Source: Mycolicibacter arupensis (lineage in GTDB: Bacteria; Actinomycetota; Actinomycetes; Mycobacteriales; Mycobacteriaceae). From it: DNA of 64,000 nt. Positions 47,714 to 55,826 of this stretch are shown in pieces. Position 1 is the first letter of the stretch. The number at the start of each line of letters is the position of its first letter. The translations under genes were made by a program, and so were the position numbers. The stretch spans positions 48,006 to 112,005 of the forward strand of contig NZ_MVHH01000010.1 in assembly GCF_002086515.1 (NCBI RefSeq), given 5' to 3'. Under the pieces are notes generated by a model that worked only from the letters and a program-made list of their open reading frames with translations, did no database searches and was not told where the DNA came from.

Positions 47714-48438
47714 CGCCACTCCAGCCGGGCGAGTTCGTGGCGCCACACGGCGTCCGCGGTGAATGATGGGCCGAGGTCAGGCAGATCGGCCCAATCGGCC
47801 TCGTCGATGGGCGTGCACGTGCCGCCCGCGGAGCGGATACGCAGTGACATCGAAGCCAATTGATTCAGGCTGATCGCCTGTAGCACCGCCTGGGCCGCTG
47901 TGGCGGCGGCACTGGTGATGCCGTGGCCGCGACAGATCACCACCGGCATGCCCCGCATGGCGGCGACCATCTCCTTGCCGAGTTCGGCGGTACGGATCAA
48001 AACGGCTCGCGGGTACACCGGAATGCCCCGGCGCGCGAGCCATGCGCCCGGGATGTCGAAGGCTCCGTAGATCGGCTCTAGGGTGATGCCCGCCAAGTCG
48101 GCGGCCACCACGGCGGGCGGATGCAGATGGGCCACCGCTCGGTGTTCGGGATGAGCCAGCAGCGTTTCGACGTGAATCGGCAGCTCGTTGGGGACCCGGT
48201 ATCCGTCCAATTCGCCTGGCATTCCAGGGGTTCCGTCGAAGCGGATGAGGCGAATGTCGTCGGAACGGGTGAACGCCACGCCGTCGTCGGAGTCGCTGCG
48301 GCACCTGATGAGCAGGTGCTCGTCGTCGACACGTGCACTGATGTGTCCGAGAATGCCGTCCACCAGCCCCCGGGCGGCGGCGACTCGGCATGCCTGCGCA
48401 ATGTCGTGCCGGAGCGGCGCCAGATCGTTGTGGGCCAT
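47710..48438 (-). CDS. Class II aldolase/adducin-family protein, probable dihydroxyphthalate-type decarboxylase
   Basis: A 242-residue class II aldolase/adducin fold protein. The zinc ligands are visible in AVAHLHPPAVVAADLAG (HxH) and ICRGHGITSA. In Gram-positive phthalate pathways a protein of this family (PhtC) decarboxylates 3,4-dihydroxyphthalate to protocatechuate. Its place between a dihydrodiol dehydrogenase and pcaH fits that role. It starts four bases after the dehydrogenase stop codon. Other carboxyl-bearing catechols remain possible. Confidence 0.8.
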   Translation of the reverse strand: MAHNDLAPLRHDIAQACRVAAARGLVDGILGHISARVDDEHLLIRCRSDSDDGVAFTRSDDIRLIRFDGTPGMPGELDGYRVPNELPIHVETLLAHPEHRAVAHLHPPAVVAADLAGITLEPIYGAFDIPGAWLARRGIPVYPRAVLIRTAELGKEMVAAMRGMPVVICRGHGITSAAATAAQAVLQAISLNQLASMSLRIRSAGGTCTPIDEADWADLPDLGPSFTADAVWRHELARLEWR

Positions 48439-48442
48439 GCTC

Positions 48443-49258
48443 TCAGCCTTCTGCCGGCGGAGCGGATCGTGCTGGACCCATGCCGAATCCACCGTCGGGG
48501 TGCGTGCTTCCCGCGGTGATGCCACGGGCGCGGTCCGAGGCCAGAAAGACGTAGCTCCAGGCGTGGTCCTGCGGGGTGAGTGCCACATGAAGCGGGGTGC
48601 GCGCCGCGAGGTCGCGGGCCCGGTTGGGGGTGTCGTCCAGCCGGATGTGGTCGAGTGCCAGGTTCTGCAGACCCCGCAGGTCGGTGTTGAGGGTTCCGCC
48701 GGGCGCCACACCGTTGACCCGGATGTGCGGGGCGAGTTCGTAGGCCAGGGTGGTGACCAGACCCCGAACGGCGAACTTCGAGGCTACGTAGAGCACGCCG
48801 CCGCGGCCGGGGTAGTACGACGATGCCGACTCCGTGATGACGATCGAGGATCCGGTTTGGTCCCGTAGGGCAGGTACGGCGGCCTTCACCGACTGCAGAT
48901 GACTCAGCACGTTCGTCGTGAACATCTCGTCGAAGGCTGGGGCCAGTTCCTGCGTCGAGATGTCGGTGATCCCCTTGTAGAAGTCGAAGATTCCTACACA
49001 GGTGACCAAGGTGTCCAGTCCACCGAACTCCGCGACCGCGGCCGCTACCGCCTGTTCGTTGGCCTCGGCTGTGGTGGCGTCACCCTGGACCACCGGGACC
49101 TGGGGCAGCTGGCTGCGCAGCAGGGAGCACTTGTCGGGATCGCGTTCCAACACCGCAACACGGGCGCCCTCTGCGAGAAATGCGTCCACGACGGCGCGAC
49201 CGATGCCCGAACCGGCGCCGACCACGAGCGCTCGTTTACCGTCCAGCCATCGCGTCAC
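48443..49258 (-). CDS. cis-Dihydrodiol dehydrogenase, BphB-type short-chain dehydrogenase
   Basis: A 271-residue SDR. Cofactor loop: ALVVGAGSGIGRAVVDAFLA. The catalytic Ser is in VITESASSYYP and YxxxK is YVASK; VRVNGVAPGGTLNTDLRGLQ is closely like biphenyl/phenylpropionate dihydrodiol dehydrogenases. It would rearomatise the cis-dihydrodiol made by the adjacent dioxygenase. The GTG start overlaps the stop codon of the 86-residue protein (GTGA). Confidence 0.85.
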   Translation of the reverse strand: MTRWLDGKRALVVGAGSGIGRAVVDAFLAEGARVAVLERDPDKCSLLRSQLPQVPVVQGDATTAEANEQAVAAAVAEFGGLDTLVTCVGIFDFYKGITDISTQELAPAFDEMFTTNVLSHLQSVKAAVPALRDQTGSSIVITESASSYYPGRGGVLYVASKFAVRGLVTTLAYELAPHIRVNGVAPGGTLNTDLRGLQNLALDHIRLDDTPNRARDLAARTPLHVALTPQDHAWSYVFLASDRARGITAGSTHPDGGFGMGPARSAPPAEG

Positions 49259-49515
49259 GGCAGGTCACTGTCGTCTGACAGCAGCGGTTGGTGCATGTTG
49301 CCGACCATCGCGGCCAGAGTGTAGGCGTTCTGCCACGTCACCGCCTCAAGTTCGAGCGCATCGAGGCTGATCCACTGTCCAGATCTCGGTGAGGTGATCA
49401 GCAGCCGTGACCCATTGCGGGTGTCGACGCGGCGCACGGTCACTTCGGTGAACTCGTTCGCGATGGTGATGGTGTCACCGACCGAACGGGCGATCAGGTC
49501 ATCGAGTCCACTCAC
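49255..49515 (-). CDS. Uncharacterised 86-residue protein inside the ring-hydroxylation operon
   Basis: This small protein is locked in the operon by four-base overlaps on both sides (GTGA with the dioxygenase small subunit, GTGA with the dehydrogenase). The first half reads GDTITIANEFTEVTVRRVDT then RNGSRLLITSPRSGQWISLD, a likely all-beta fold, and the tail is a helix ending QPLLSDDSDLP. No cysteines, signal peptide or membrane segment is visible, and I recognise no family. Constant stoichiometric translation with the dioxygenase suggests an accessory or assembly factor. Confidence 0.75.
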   Translation of the reverse strand: MSGLDDLIARSVGDTITIANEFTEVTVRRVDTRNGSRLLITSPRSGQWISLDALELEAVTWQNAYTLAAMVGNMHQPLLSDDSDLP

Positions 49516-50138
49516 AGGAACACCGCCAGGTTCTGCATGCGCAGGACCGATTCGTCGACATAGATGGTGCGGCGCGCCAACTTCCAGCCGTGTTCGGTCA
49601 GCCGGAGTAGGTCTTCGCGGCCGCAGGAGACCAGTGCCGCCTCGTTGACGTCGCCGCGGCTGCGGAACAGCAGTTCCGCTGACTCGACGATCAGATGCGC
49701 TTCGTCGTCGCAGGCAAAGGTGCGGACGTTGGTGATGTGGTGGCGCAGGCGTGAAGGCGGATCCTCGGTCCACGCGTGTTCGGTCTGAAAGCGTGCCACG
49801 CGGCGGTTCAGCGAGTACTTGTTCTCATCGAAGTGCGCCATTCCCGGTGAGGTGTCGAATCCGGCGCCGGCGGCAGTGGTCACCCGAACCGGCATGAAGT
49901 AGTGGATGTCGTCGGTCAGCGTGTCCAGCCAGTCGGTGTAGTGCTGCGCGTCCAGCAGATACGCCTCGTCGACCATGAACTGATGTGCCTGCAGATGGCG
50001 GGCGTCGTTGAAGGGCAGGGGATTGCCGATACGGACGTGCTTGGGAGCATCCCCACCCAGAACCGCAAGCTCCCAGGGGCTCTGGGTCGAGGTCGGTCGG
50101 GGGAACCCAGGGCGCTCGCTGTGTTGCGCCGGTGTCAT
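49512..50138 (-). CDS. Ring-hydroxylating dioxygenase small (beta) subunit
   Basis: A 208-residue beta subunit of an alpha3beta3-type dioxygenase, with the SnoaL/NTF2-like core QHYTDWLDTLTDDIHYFMPV and RLRHHITNVRTFACDDEAHL, and the tail LARRTIYVDESVLRMQNLAV. It has an N-terminal extension of about 35 residues compared with the usual ~175-residue subunit. The ATG overlaps the alpha-subunit stop codon. Confidence 0.9.
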   Translation of the reverse strand: MTPAQHSERPGFPRPTSTQSPWELAVLGGDAPKHVRIGNPLPFNDARHLQAHQFMVDEAYLLDAQHYTDWLDTLTDDIHYFMPVRVTTAAGAGFDTSPGMAHFDENKYSLNRRVARFQTEHAWTEDPPSRLRHHITNVRTFACDDEAHLIVESAELLFRSRGDVNEAALVSCGREDLLRLTEHGWKLARRTIYVDESVLRMQNLAVFL

Positions 50139-51574
50139 GCCGGGGCCTCCTCATAGGTCGCCTCGCATGCCGACGTGCCGTTGGTCTGTACCAGCGGGGT
50201 GATGCCGTCGCGGTGGACGCCCATGGCTGCGGTGGTGGTCGCCACGGGAGGCATCTCGAGGTGGTCTGCCCACATCCGAAGAATCGCCCGCTGATTGTTC
50301 TCGTTGTAGCCGACCTGCGCGGTCCCTGGACCGTGGAACTGCTCGGGGGAAAGGGCATTGACCACGGGCGTGTCATCGGCGAGCAGACCCATCCGGCCGT
50401 TGAGCAGCAGTTGGCGGGCCATCGACCCGGCCGCGGTGTTGGTCAGCGAGACCCAGTTCTCCACATCATCCTGCTCGAACATTCCGGTAGAGCCAAAGCA
50501 CATCAGATAGGCCTTGTAGGAGTCCTGCTTGAACTGTTCTGGGGCTGCGGCATCGACCGCAAACCATGAGTACACCTCGGTTTCGTTCTCGCTGATCGGT
50601 TGCCAGGTGCGAATCGATATGAACGGCAACACTTCTTCGCTGTCTTGGATCTTGGGCCAGTTGTGCACCAGGCTCATGTTCGGGAAACACGATGCGGCCG
50701 AGATCATGAAGCCGTCGTCGCTGACCACGCGCTGGTGGTCCGGTGACCACACTTGTTTGATGCGCTGCACCATCTCGTCGGGATAGCCGACGTAGCGCAT
50801 CCGCTCTTCGAAGGTGCCCGGCGGCAACTTGTAGGTCGTTCCTCCGCCGCAAGTCGCCCAGTAGGTGGCGCCGTCCTTGCGCTTCTGCGCTTTCGGCTCA
50901 CGAAACAGTCCGATGTCGACGACCGAGGCGTGGGTGTGCGGTGTGTGATACATGTCGCCGGCGAAGTTCTCGACGCCGATCTTCCAGTTCGCCTTGATTC
51001 GCCAGCGCTGTGGGCCGCGCACCTCCAGGCCGCCACGGCTCTGCTTGGTGTAGAAGTCGAGGTAGAACGTGAAGTCCCCGAGAAATTCCTCCAGCGGCGG
51101 CGCCTGCGGGTCCAGGCTGATGAAGATCATTCCGTTGTAGCTGGCAAGGTTGGGTGCCGGCAGCAGCGTCTGGCCCCGCTTCTGGAAACCGGCATCGCCG
51201 CCGTAGGCCTCCTGATGGAAGGGCAGGCCCAGGATCCGCCCGTCGTTGCGGTAGGACCAGCCGTGGTAGGGGCACCGGAAATTCGAGGCATTGCCCATCT
51301 CGGCGCGGCACACCTGCATTCCCCGGTGCAGGCACATGTTGAACATGGCCCGCACGTCGCCCTTGGAATCGCGCGCGATGATGAACGAGTCGTTGAGTAC
51401 GCGCCGTACGACGTAGTCGCCGTCGTGCGGGATCTCCGACTCGTGCGCGACGAACATCCAGGCGCGGCGGAACAGGCGCTCTTTCTCCAGTTCGAAGATC
51501 GCGGCGTCGTTGTAGATGTGGGCTGGGATCATTCCGCGCCGGACCTCGTCGAGGACTTGCCGGTGATCACTCAT
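50135..51574 (-). CDS. Ring-hydroxylating dioxygenase large (alpha) subunit, phthalate 3,4-dioxygenase-like
   Basis: A 479-residue Rieske oxygenase. The Rieske centre is CLHRGMQVC ... FRCPYHGWSY (CxH...CxxH). The mononuclear iron site follows in NWKIGVENFAGDMYHTPHTH (D, HxxxxH). Size and the paired small subunit fit three-component bacterial dioxygenases. Downstream genes show the product must reach protocatechuate after a decarboxylation, so phthalate is the best substrate guess; isophthalate-like acids or other aromatic acids cannot be excluded. No ferredoxin or reductase gene is present nearby. It is first in the operon and divergent from an IclR regulator. Confidence 0.88.
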   Translation of the reverse strand: MSDHRQVLDEVRRGMIPAHIYNDAAIFELEKERLFRRAWMFVAHESEIPHDGDYVVRRVLNDSFIIARDSKGDVRAMFNMCLHRGMQVCRAEMGNASNFRCPYHGWSYRNDGRILGLPFHQEAYGGDAGFQKRGQTLLPAPNLASYNGMIFISLDPQAPPLEEFLGDFTFYLDFYTKQSRGGLEVRGPQRWRIKANWKIGVENFAGDMYHTPHTHASVVDIGLFREPKAQKRKDGATYWATCGGGTTYKLPPGTFEERMRYVGYPDEMVQRIKQVWSPDHQRVVSDDGFMISAASCFPNMSLVHNWPKIQDSEEVLPFISIRTWQPISENETEVYSWFAVDAAAPEQFKQDSYKAYLMCFGSTGMFEQDDVENWVSLTNTAAGSMARQLLLNGRMGLLADDTPVVNALSPEQFHGPGTAQVGYNENNQRAILRMWADHLEMPPVATTTAAMGVHRDGITPLVQTNGTSACEATYEEAPA

Positions 51575-51614
51575 GTGTTGCGACTCCAGTCTCGGGGTCC
51601 GTGATGTCTGTTAT

Positions 51615-51704
51615 GCAGAGAAAACCTCTGTGTCGTCGCGAAAACTCTGCCAGGAAGACCGTTTGGCGGTCAATAACGGTGAGTACTGTCTCTGCTATGC
51701 AGAG
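51615..51704. promoter_or_regulatory. Candidate IclR operators (GCAGAG half-sites) between dioxygenase and regulator
   Basis: CAGAG/CTCTG arms lie at 51616-51620 and 51626-51630. A CTCTGC half-site is at 51645-51650. The palindrome CTCTGCTATGCAGAG lies at 51690-51704, overlapping the regulator's ATG at 51697. The repeated half-site in a divergent promoter region suggests IclR binding and autoregulation. Confidence 0.5.
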
Positions 51705-52500
51705 TGATCATCCGGAGTGGCCGGCCGGTGACGCCGCCGGCCCCGTGGCTCCGCAGTATCCGATCGGATCGGTCGACAGGGCGCTCAAGCTCATCCTGCT
51801 CTTCGCGCAACAGCCCCAGGTCCGCCTGACCGACGCAGCGACGCACCTGGAGGTCGCGTCATCCACAGCCCACCGGTTGCTGGCCATGCTGCAATATCGG
51901 GGCTTCGTGCGTCAGGATCCGGCCTCCAAGGCGTACCACCCAGGCCCCGCGCTGCTCAGCGTGGCACTGTCGGTGTTCAACCGCATCGACATCGAGGCTG
52001 CCGCCAGTCCTGTCTTGCACCGCGTGAGTGAACAGCTCAGGGAATCAGTCCACTTGGGGATGCTTGAGGGCGCCCAGGTCCGCTTCATCGCGGCCGCTGA
52101 GGGGCCGACAGCGGTTCGGGTGGCGTCCCGGCTCGGGCGCACGATGCCCGCGCACTGCACATCGACCGGGATGGCGCTGCTGGCCCGTCTCTCCGACGCC
52201 GACCTCGCGCATCTGTACCCCGTTGAGGAACTCCAACGCGTCACGGCACATTCGGTAGGTACCCGGACAGAGCTGCGCAACGAGCTGCGCCGAATTCGCC
52301 ACCAGGGATATGCGGTGAACCGCGAGGGGAGTGAGGAAGGAGTCGCCTCGGTCGCCGTCCCCATCCCCACGCGTGCGCCCGGCGTACTCCTGGCACTCAA
52401 TGCCGCCGCGCCGGTACACCGGCTGCACAGTTCGCAGTATCGGGCCGTGGCCGCCGTGCTGGTGGAGGCGGCCAAAGAGATCGGCGACCAGATCGGCTAG
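51697..52500 (+). CDS. IclR-family regulator of the aromatic-acid operon
   Basis: A 267-residue IclR-type regulator. The winged helix region is IGSVDRALKLILLFAQQPQV, RLTDAATHLEVASSTAHRLL and AMLQYRGFVRQDP. The effector domain includes RTMPAHCTSTGMALLARLSD and LRRIRHQGYAVNREGSEEGV. It is divergent from the 11-gene operon, the usual position for PcaR/PhtR-type activators. ATG 51697 is chosen, though the frame is open 32 codons upstream through the operator region. Confidence 0.9.
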   Translation: MQSDHPEWPAGDAAGPVAPQYPIGSVDRALKLILLFAQQPQVRLTDAATHLEVASSTAHRLLAMLQYRGFVRQDPASKAYHPGPALLSVALSVFNRIDIEAAASPVLHRVSEQLRESVHLGMLEGAQVRFIAAAEGPTAVRVASRLGRTMPAHCTSTGMALLARLSDADLAHLYPVEELQRVTAHSVGTRTELRNELRRIRHQGYAVNREGSEEGVASVAVPIPTRAPGVLLALNAAAPVHRLHSSQYRAVAAVLVEAAKEIGDQIG

Positions 52501-52525
52501 CCCGCAACGGCACGCGACAGCAGAT

Positions 52526-53428
52526 CTATACCGGGTCGAAGACTCGGCTCGCGATGAACGTCGGTCGCGGCGCGGCGGCGCCGAACGGTTCCACCAATGC
52601 GTTGTCCACGCTGTTGTAGACGATGAAGACGTTCGAGCGCGCATACGGCGTGATGTTGCTGCTCGAACCGTGCATGCAGTTGCTGTCGAAAAACACCGCC
52701 GACCCTGCCGGGCCGGTGACCTGCCGGATCCCGTGCTGGTCGGCCAGCCACGCCAGGCTCGCGTCGTCGGGCGTGCCGATCTGCTGCTGCCTCAGCGACG
52801 AACGGTAGTGATCCGGAGGCGTCCGTCCCGGACATGACACGAACCACCGGTGCGAGCCGGGCATGATCATCAACGATCCATTGCAGTCCCGATTCTCGGT
52901 GAGCGCCACCGAAACGCTGACCGCGCGCGGAGCAGGCATGCCGTCCTCGGCGTGCCACGTCTCAAAATCGGAATGCCAGTAGAACTCCCGGCCATTGAAG
53001 CCCGGCTTGAAGTTGACTCGGCTTTGGTGCACGTACACATCTGAGCCGAGCAGCTGACGGGCCGGGCCCACCAGGCGCGGGTCGGCGACCAGGGCAGCGA
53101 ATGCCGGACTGATGCGATGCACCTCGAAGATCGATCTGATCTGCCCACTGTCGCGTTCGCAGACCGATCGTTCGTCGGCGGCCAATGCGGCGTCGGACCG
53201 CAGGCGGTCCAACTCATCGCGCAGGTCGGTCACCACATCGGCATCCAGCAAGGTCCGTACCGCCAGAAAGCCCTCGGCGTCGAACTGCGCAACACCGGCC
53301 GCGCTCAGCGGTCCACCGGCCGGTTGGTGAGTCCACACCACCGGGTGGCGACGACGTTCGATCCCGATCGTGTCGTGGTTGCGGGTGGGGTAGTGATCGA
53401 TGCGGAGGTCGGTCAGGGCGGGCGTCAC
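52526..53428 (-). CDS. ectD: Ectoine 5-hydroxylase EctD
   Basis: A 300-residue Fe(II)/2-oxoglutarate dioxygenase that makes 5-hydroxyectoine. The EctD signature is [20 protein letters not shown], carrying the iron ligands His and Asp. The distal His is in [13 protein letters not shown]. The GTG start overlaps the ectC stop codon. It is the last gene of the ect cluster, convergent with the IclR gene (25 bases between stop codons). Confidence 0.95.
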   Translation of the reverse strand: MTPALTDLRIDHYPTRNHDTIGIERRRHPVVWTHQPAGGPLSAAGVAQFDAEGFLAVRTLLDADVVTDLRDELDRLRSDAALAADERSVCERDSGQIRSIFEVHRISPAFAALVADPRLVGPARQLLGSDVYVHQSRVNFKPGFNGREFYWHSDFETWHAEDGMPAPRAVSVSVALTENRDCNGSLMIMPGSHRWFVSCPGRTPPDHYRSSLRQQQIGTPDDASLAWLADQHGIRQVTGPAGSAVFFDSNCMHGSSSNITPYARSNVFIVYNSVDNALVEPFGAAAPRPTFIASRVFDPV

Positions 53429-53832
53429 GGGACCGCCTCCTGGACGGGCTCAGCGAGCAGGGGATAGGCGCCGGTCTCGTCGTGCACCTCCCGCCCGGTG
53501 ACCGGCGGGTCGAACACACACACCATGCGCAGGTCCGTGTGGGCGAGGACGCGGTGGTGCTCGTGGCCATCGAGCAGGTAGAGGGTGCCGTCACTCAGTG
53601 GGTGCACCTCGCCGGTCTCGTCGTTGATCAGCTCACCCTCGCCGCCGACGCAATACACCGCTTCGACGTGGTTGGCGTACCACATCGCAGTCTCGGTGCC
53701 GGCGTAAAGGATCGTCTCGTGCAGCGAGAATCGCTGTCCGTCGCGCGCCAGCAGCAGTCGCTGGCTGTTCCAGGTCTTGGATGCGACATCGCGATCGGTG
53801 CCCTTGATCTCGGCGAGAGTACGAACGATCAT
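53425..53832 (-). CDS. ectC: L-ectoine synthase EctC
   Basis: A 135-residue cupin that closes N-gamma-acetyl-diaminobutyrate to ectoine. The typical start is [20 protein letters not shown], with [20 protein letters not shown] (the EctC metal-binding region) and [20 protein letters not shown]. It overlaps both ectB and ectD by four bases. Confidence 0.95.
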   Translation of the reverse strand: MIVRTLAEIKGTDRDVASKTWNSQRLLLARDGQRFSLHETILYAGTETAMWYANHVEAVYCVGGEGELINDETGEVHPLSDGTLYLLDGHEHHRVLAHTDLRMVCVFDPPVTGREVHDETGAYPLLAEPVQEAVP

Positions 53833-55106
53833 CGGCTGGCTCCTGACGTGGTTGCGGTGAGTTCACCGGCGGTGACGGCCTTGATCGAGTCGGCGACGAT
53901 TGTCAGACCTTCGGTCAGATCCGCGTCGTCAATATTCAACGCCGGCATGAGTTTTACGACCTCGCCATCCGGCCCCGAGGTCTCCAGCAGCAGGCCGCGT
54001 TCGAACGCCTCCCGGCACACCGCTGCGGCCAGCTCCGGACGATCGAAGGCCACGCCGCGGATCAGGCCGCGGCCACGCGTGCTGACGCCGTCGATGGGAT
54101 CGACGACTTCGGTCAGCGCCTGCTCGATCAGTTCGCCCTTGCGCAGCACGGACTTCTCCAACCTGTTGTCGGTCCAGAAGTTCAACGCCGCGGCGGCGGT
54201 GATAAATGACGGATTCTGTCCGCGAAATGTGCCGTTGTGCTCGCCGGGTTCCCACACGTCGAGCTCGGGCTTCAACAGCGTCAGCGCCATCGGGAGCCCG
54301 TACCCGCTGATCGACTTGGACAGGCAGACGATGTCTGGAGTGATGCCCGCCGCCTCGAAGCTGAAGAACGGTCCGGTACGTCCGCAACCCATTTGGACGT
54401 CGTCGACGATCAGCAGCAACTCGTGACGCCGGCACAGATCCGCCAGCCCGCGTAACCAGTCCAGGCGAGCCACGTTCACGCCGCCTTCGCCCTGAACGGT
54501 CTCCACAATGACCGCTGCTGGATCGTTCAGCCCACTGCCGCTGTCTTGGAGCAGGCGCTCAAACCACAAGAAGTCGGGCACCACGCCGTCGAGGTAGTTG
54601 TCGTAGGGCATGGGGGTGGCGTGCACCAGCGGAATCCCAGCGCCGCCGCGCTTCATCGAATTGCCGGTCACGCTCAGCGATCCCAGCGTCATTCCGTGAA
54701 AAGCATTGGTAAAGCTGATGATGCTCTCGCGGCCGGTGACCTTGCGCGCCAGCTTCAGTGCCGACTCCACCGCGTTAGTTCCTGTGGGACCGGGGAACTG
54801 GACTTTGTAGTCGAGTCCCCGCGGCTTGAGAATCACCTGCTCGAAGCGCTCCAGGAAGTCGGCCTTGGCCACCGTGTTCATGTCGAGGCTGTGCACCACC
54901 CGGTCTGCGCTCAGATACTCCAGCAGCGGCTCCCGCAGCTCGGGATGGTTGTGGCCGTAGTTGAGCGCGCCGGCACCTGCAAAAAAGTCCAGGTACTCAC
55001 GGCCGTCGACATCCCACATCCGCGAGCCACTGGCGCGGTTGAATGTCACCGGCCAGGAACGGCAATAACTTCGCACCTCGGATTCAAGGGTTTCAAAAAT
55101 GGTCAT
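53829..55106 (-). CDS. ectB: Diaminobutyrate-2-oxoglutarate aminotransferase EctB
   Basis: A 425-residue class III aminotransferase that makes L-2,4-diaminobutyrate from aspartate semialdehyde. It starts [20 protein letters not shown], characteristic of EctB. The PLP lysine is in [20 protein letters not shown], and the cofactor Asp in [29 protein letters not shown] precedes the ATG at 55106. A 184-base gap separates it from ectA, so it may also have its own promoter. Confidence 0.95.
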   Translation of the reverse strand: MTIFETLESEVRSYCRSWPVTFNRASGSRMWDVDGREYLDFFAGAGALNYGHNHPELREPLLEYLSADRVVHSLDMNTVAKADFLERFEQVILKPRGLDYKVQFPGPTGTNAVESALKLARKVTGRESIISFTNAFHGMTLGSLSVTGNSMKRGGAGIPLVHATPMPYDNYLDGVVPDFLWFERLLQDSGSGLNDPAAVIVETVQGEGGVNVARLDWLRGLADLCRRHELLLIVDDVQMGCGRTGPFFSFEAAGITPDIVCLSKSISGYGLPMALTLLKPELDVWEPGEHNGTFRGQNPSFITAAAALNFWTDNRLEKSVLRKGELIEQALTEVVDPIDGVSTRGRGLIRGVAFDRPELAAAVCREAFERGLLLETSGPDGEVVKLMPALNIDDADLTEGLTIVADSIKAVTAGELTATTSGASR

Positions 55107-55290
55107 GGTTCCTCCGTCCGTCGGAAATGACAACGGAACGGAACGACAGGTCGAATTCATGCGTGTGCCGCGGGTGATCTCGGCTCGACCTACCACCCCG
55201 CTCGGATGCCCCCAGCTAAGTCAGCCGGGGCTCACGTTTGCGCGTTCGTTACCCTACCGAGACCATTTTGTGATCTCAACATCGCGACCC

Positions 55291-55800
55291 TCAGTGGCGA
55301 CGTGCGGATACCCCCAGCGGTCCGATGCGAAACAGTTCCTCGGCCAGATGCGATTCCGGGAACAAACCCGCGCCGAACAGCTCCGAATATTCCAGCGGCG
55401 CTTCCCATCGCCGGGCGAAGGCACCGAAAAGCCTCCGGCTGGCCTCGTTGTCCGGTGTGATTGACGTCTCAACATGGGTGACACCGTCGATCGCCTGGGC
55501 GCGCACCAGGTGATCGAGCATCCGGCCCGCCAATCCCGCGCCTCGATGCGCGGCGTTGACGGCAACCTGCCAGACCATCAGAGTCTGGGGCTGCTCGGGG
55601 CGTCGGTAGCCGGTGACGAAGCCGCCCGGCTCCCCGCCGACCTCGGCGACCACCGAGGTAGCCGCGAAATCGCGGCACCACAAAAGGTACGAATAGGGCG
55701 AATTCACGTCGAGTGCCGCGCTGTCGACGGCCATCTGCCACAGGGCCGGGCCGTCCGCCACAGTCGGTGTCCGAAGCCGGACATGATCGGTATCCGTCAT
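55291..55800 (-). CDS. ectA: Diaminobutyrate acetyltransferase EctA
   Basis: A 169-residue GNAT enzyme that acetylates L-2,4-diaminobutyrate. It has the EctA features LRTPTVADGPALWQMAVDSA, ALDVNSPYSYLLWCRDFAAT and VNAAHRGAGLAGRMLDHLVR (acetyl-CoA loop), then HVETSITPDNEASRRLFGAF. It starts 26 bases after the MFS gene's stop codon on the same strand, so the transporter gene may be co-transcribed with it. Confidence 0.95.
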   Translation of the reverse strand: MTDTDHVRLRTPTVADGPALWQMAVDSAALDVNSPYSYLLWCRDFAATSVVAEVGGEPGGFVTGYRRPEQPQTLMVWQVAVNAAHRGAGLAGRMLDHLVRAQAIDGVTHVETSITPDNEASRRLFGAFARRWEAPLEYSELFGAGLFPESHLAEELFRIGPLGVSARRH

Positions 55801-55826
55801 CGTTTCGACGGTACTTGGCGTCGGAC

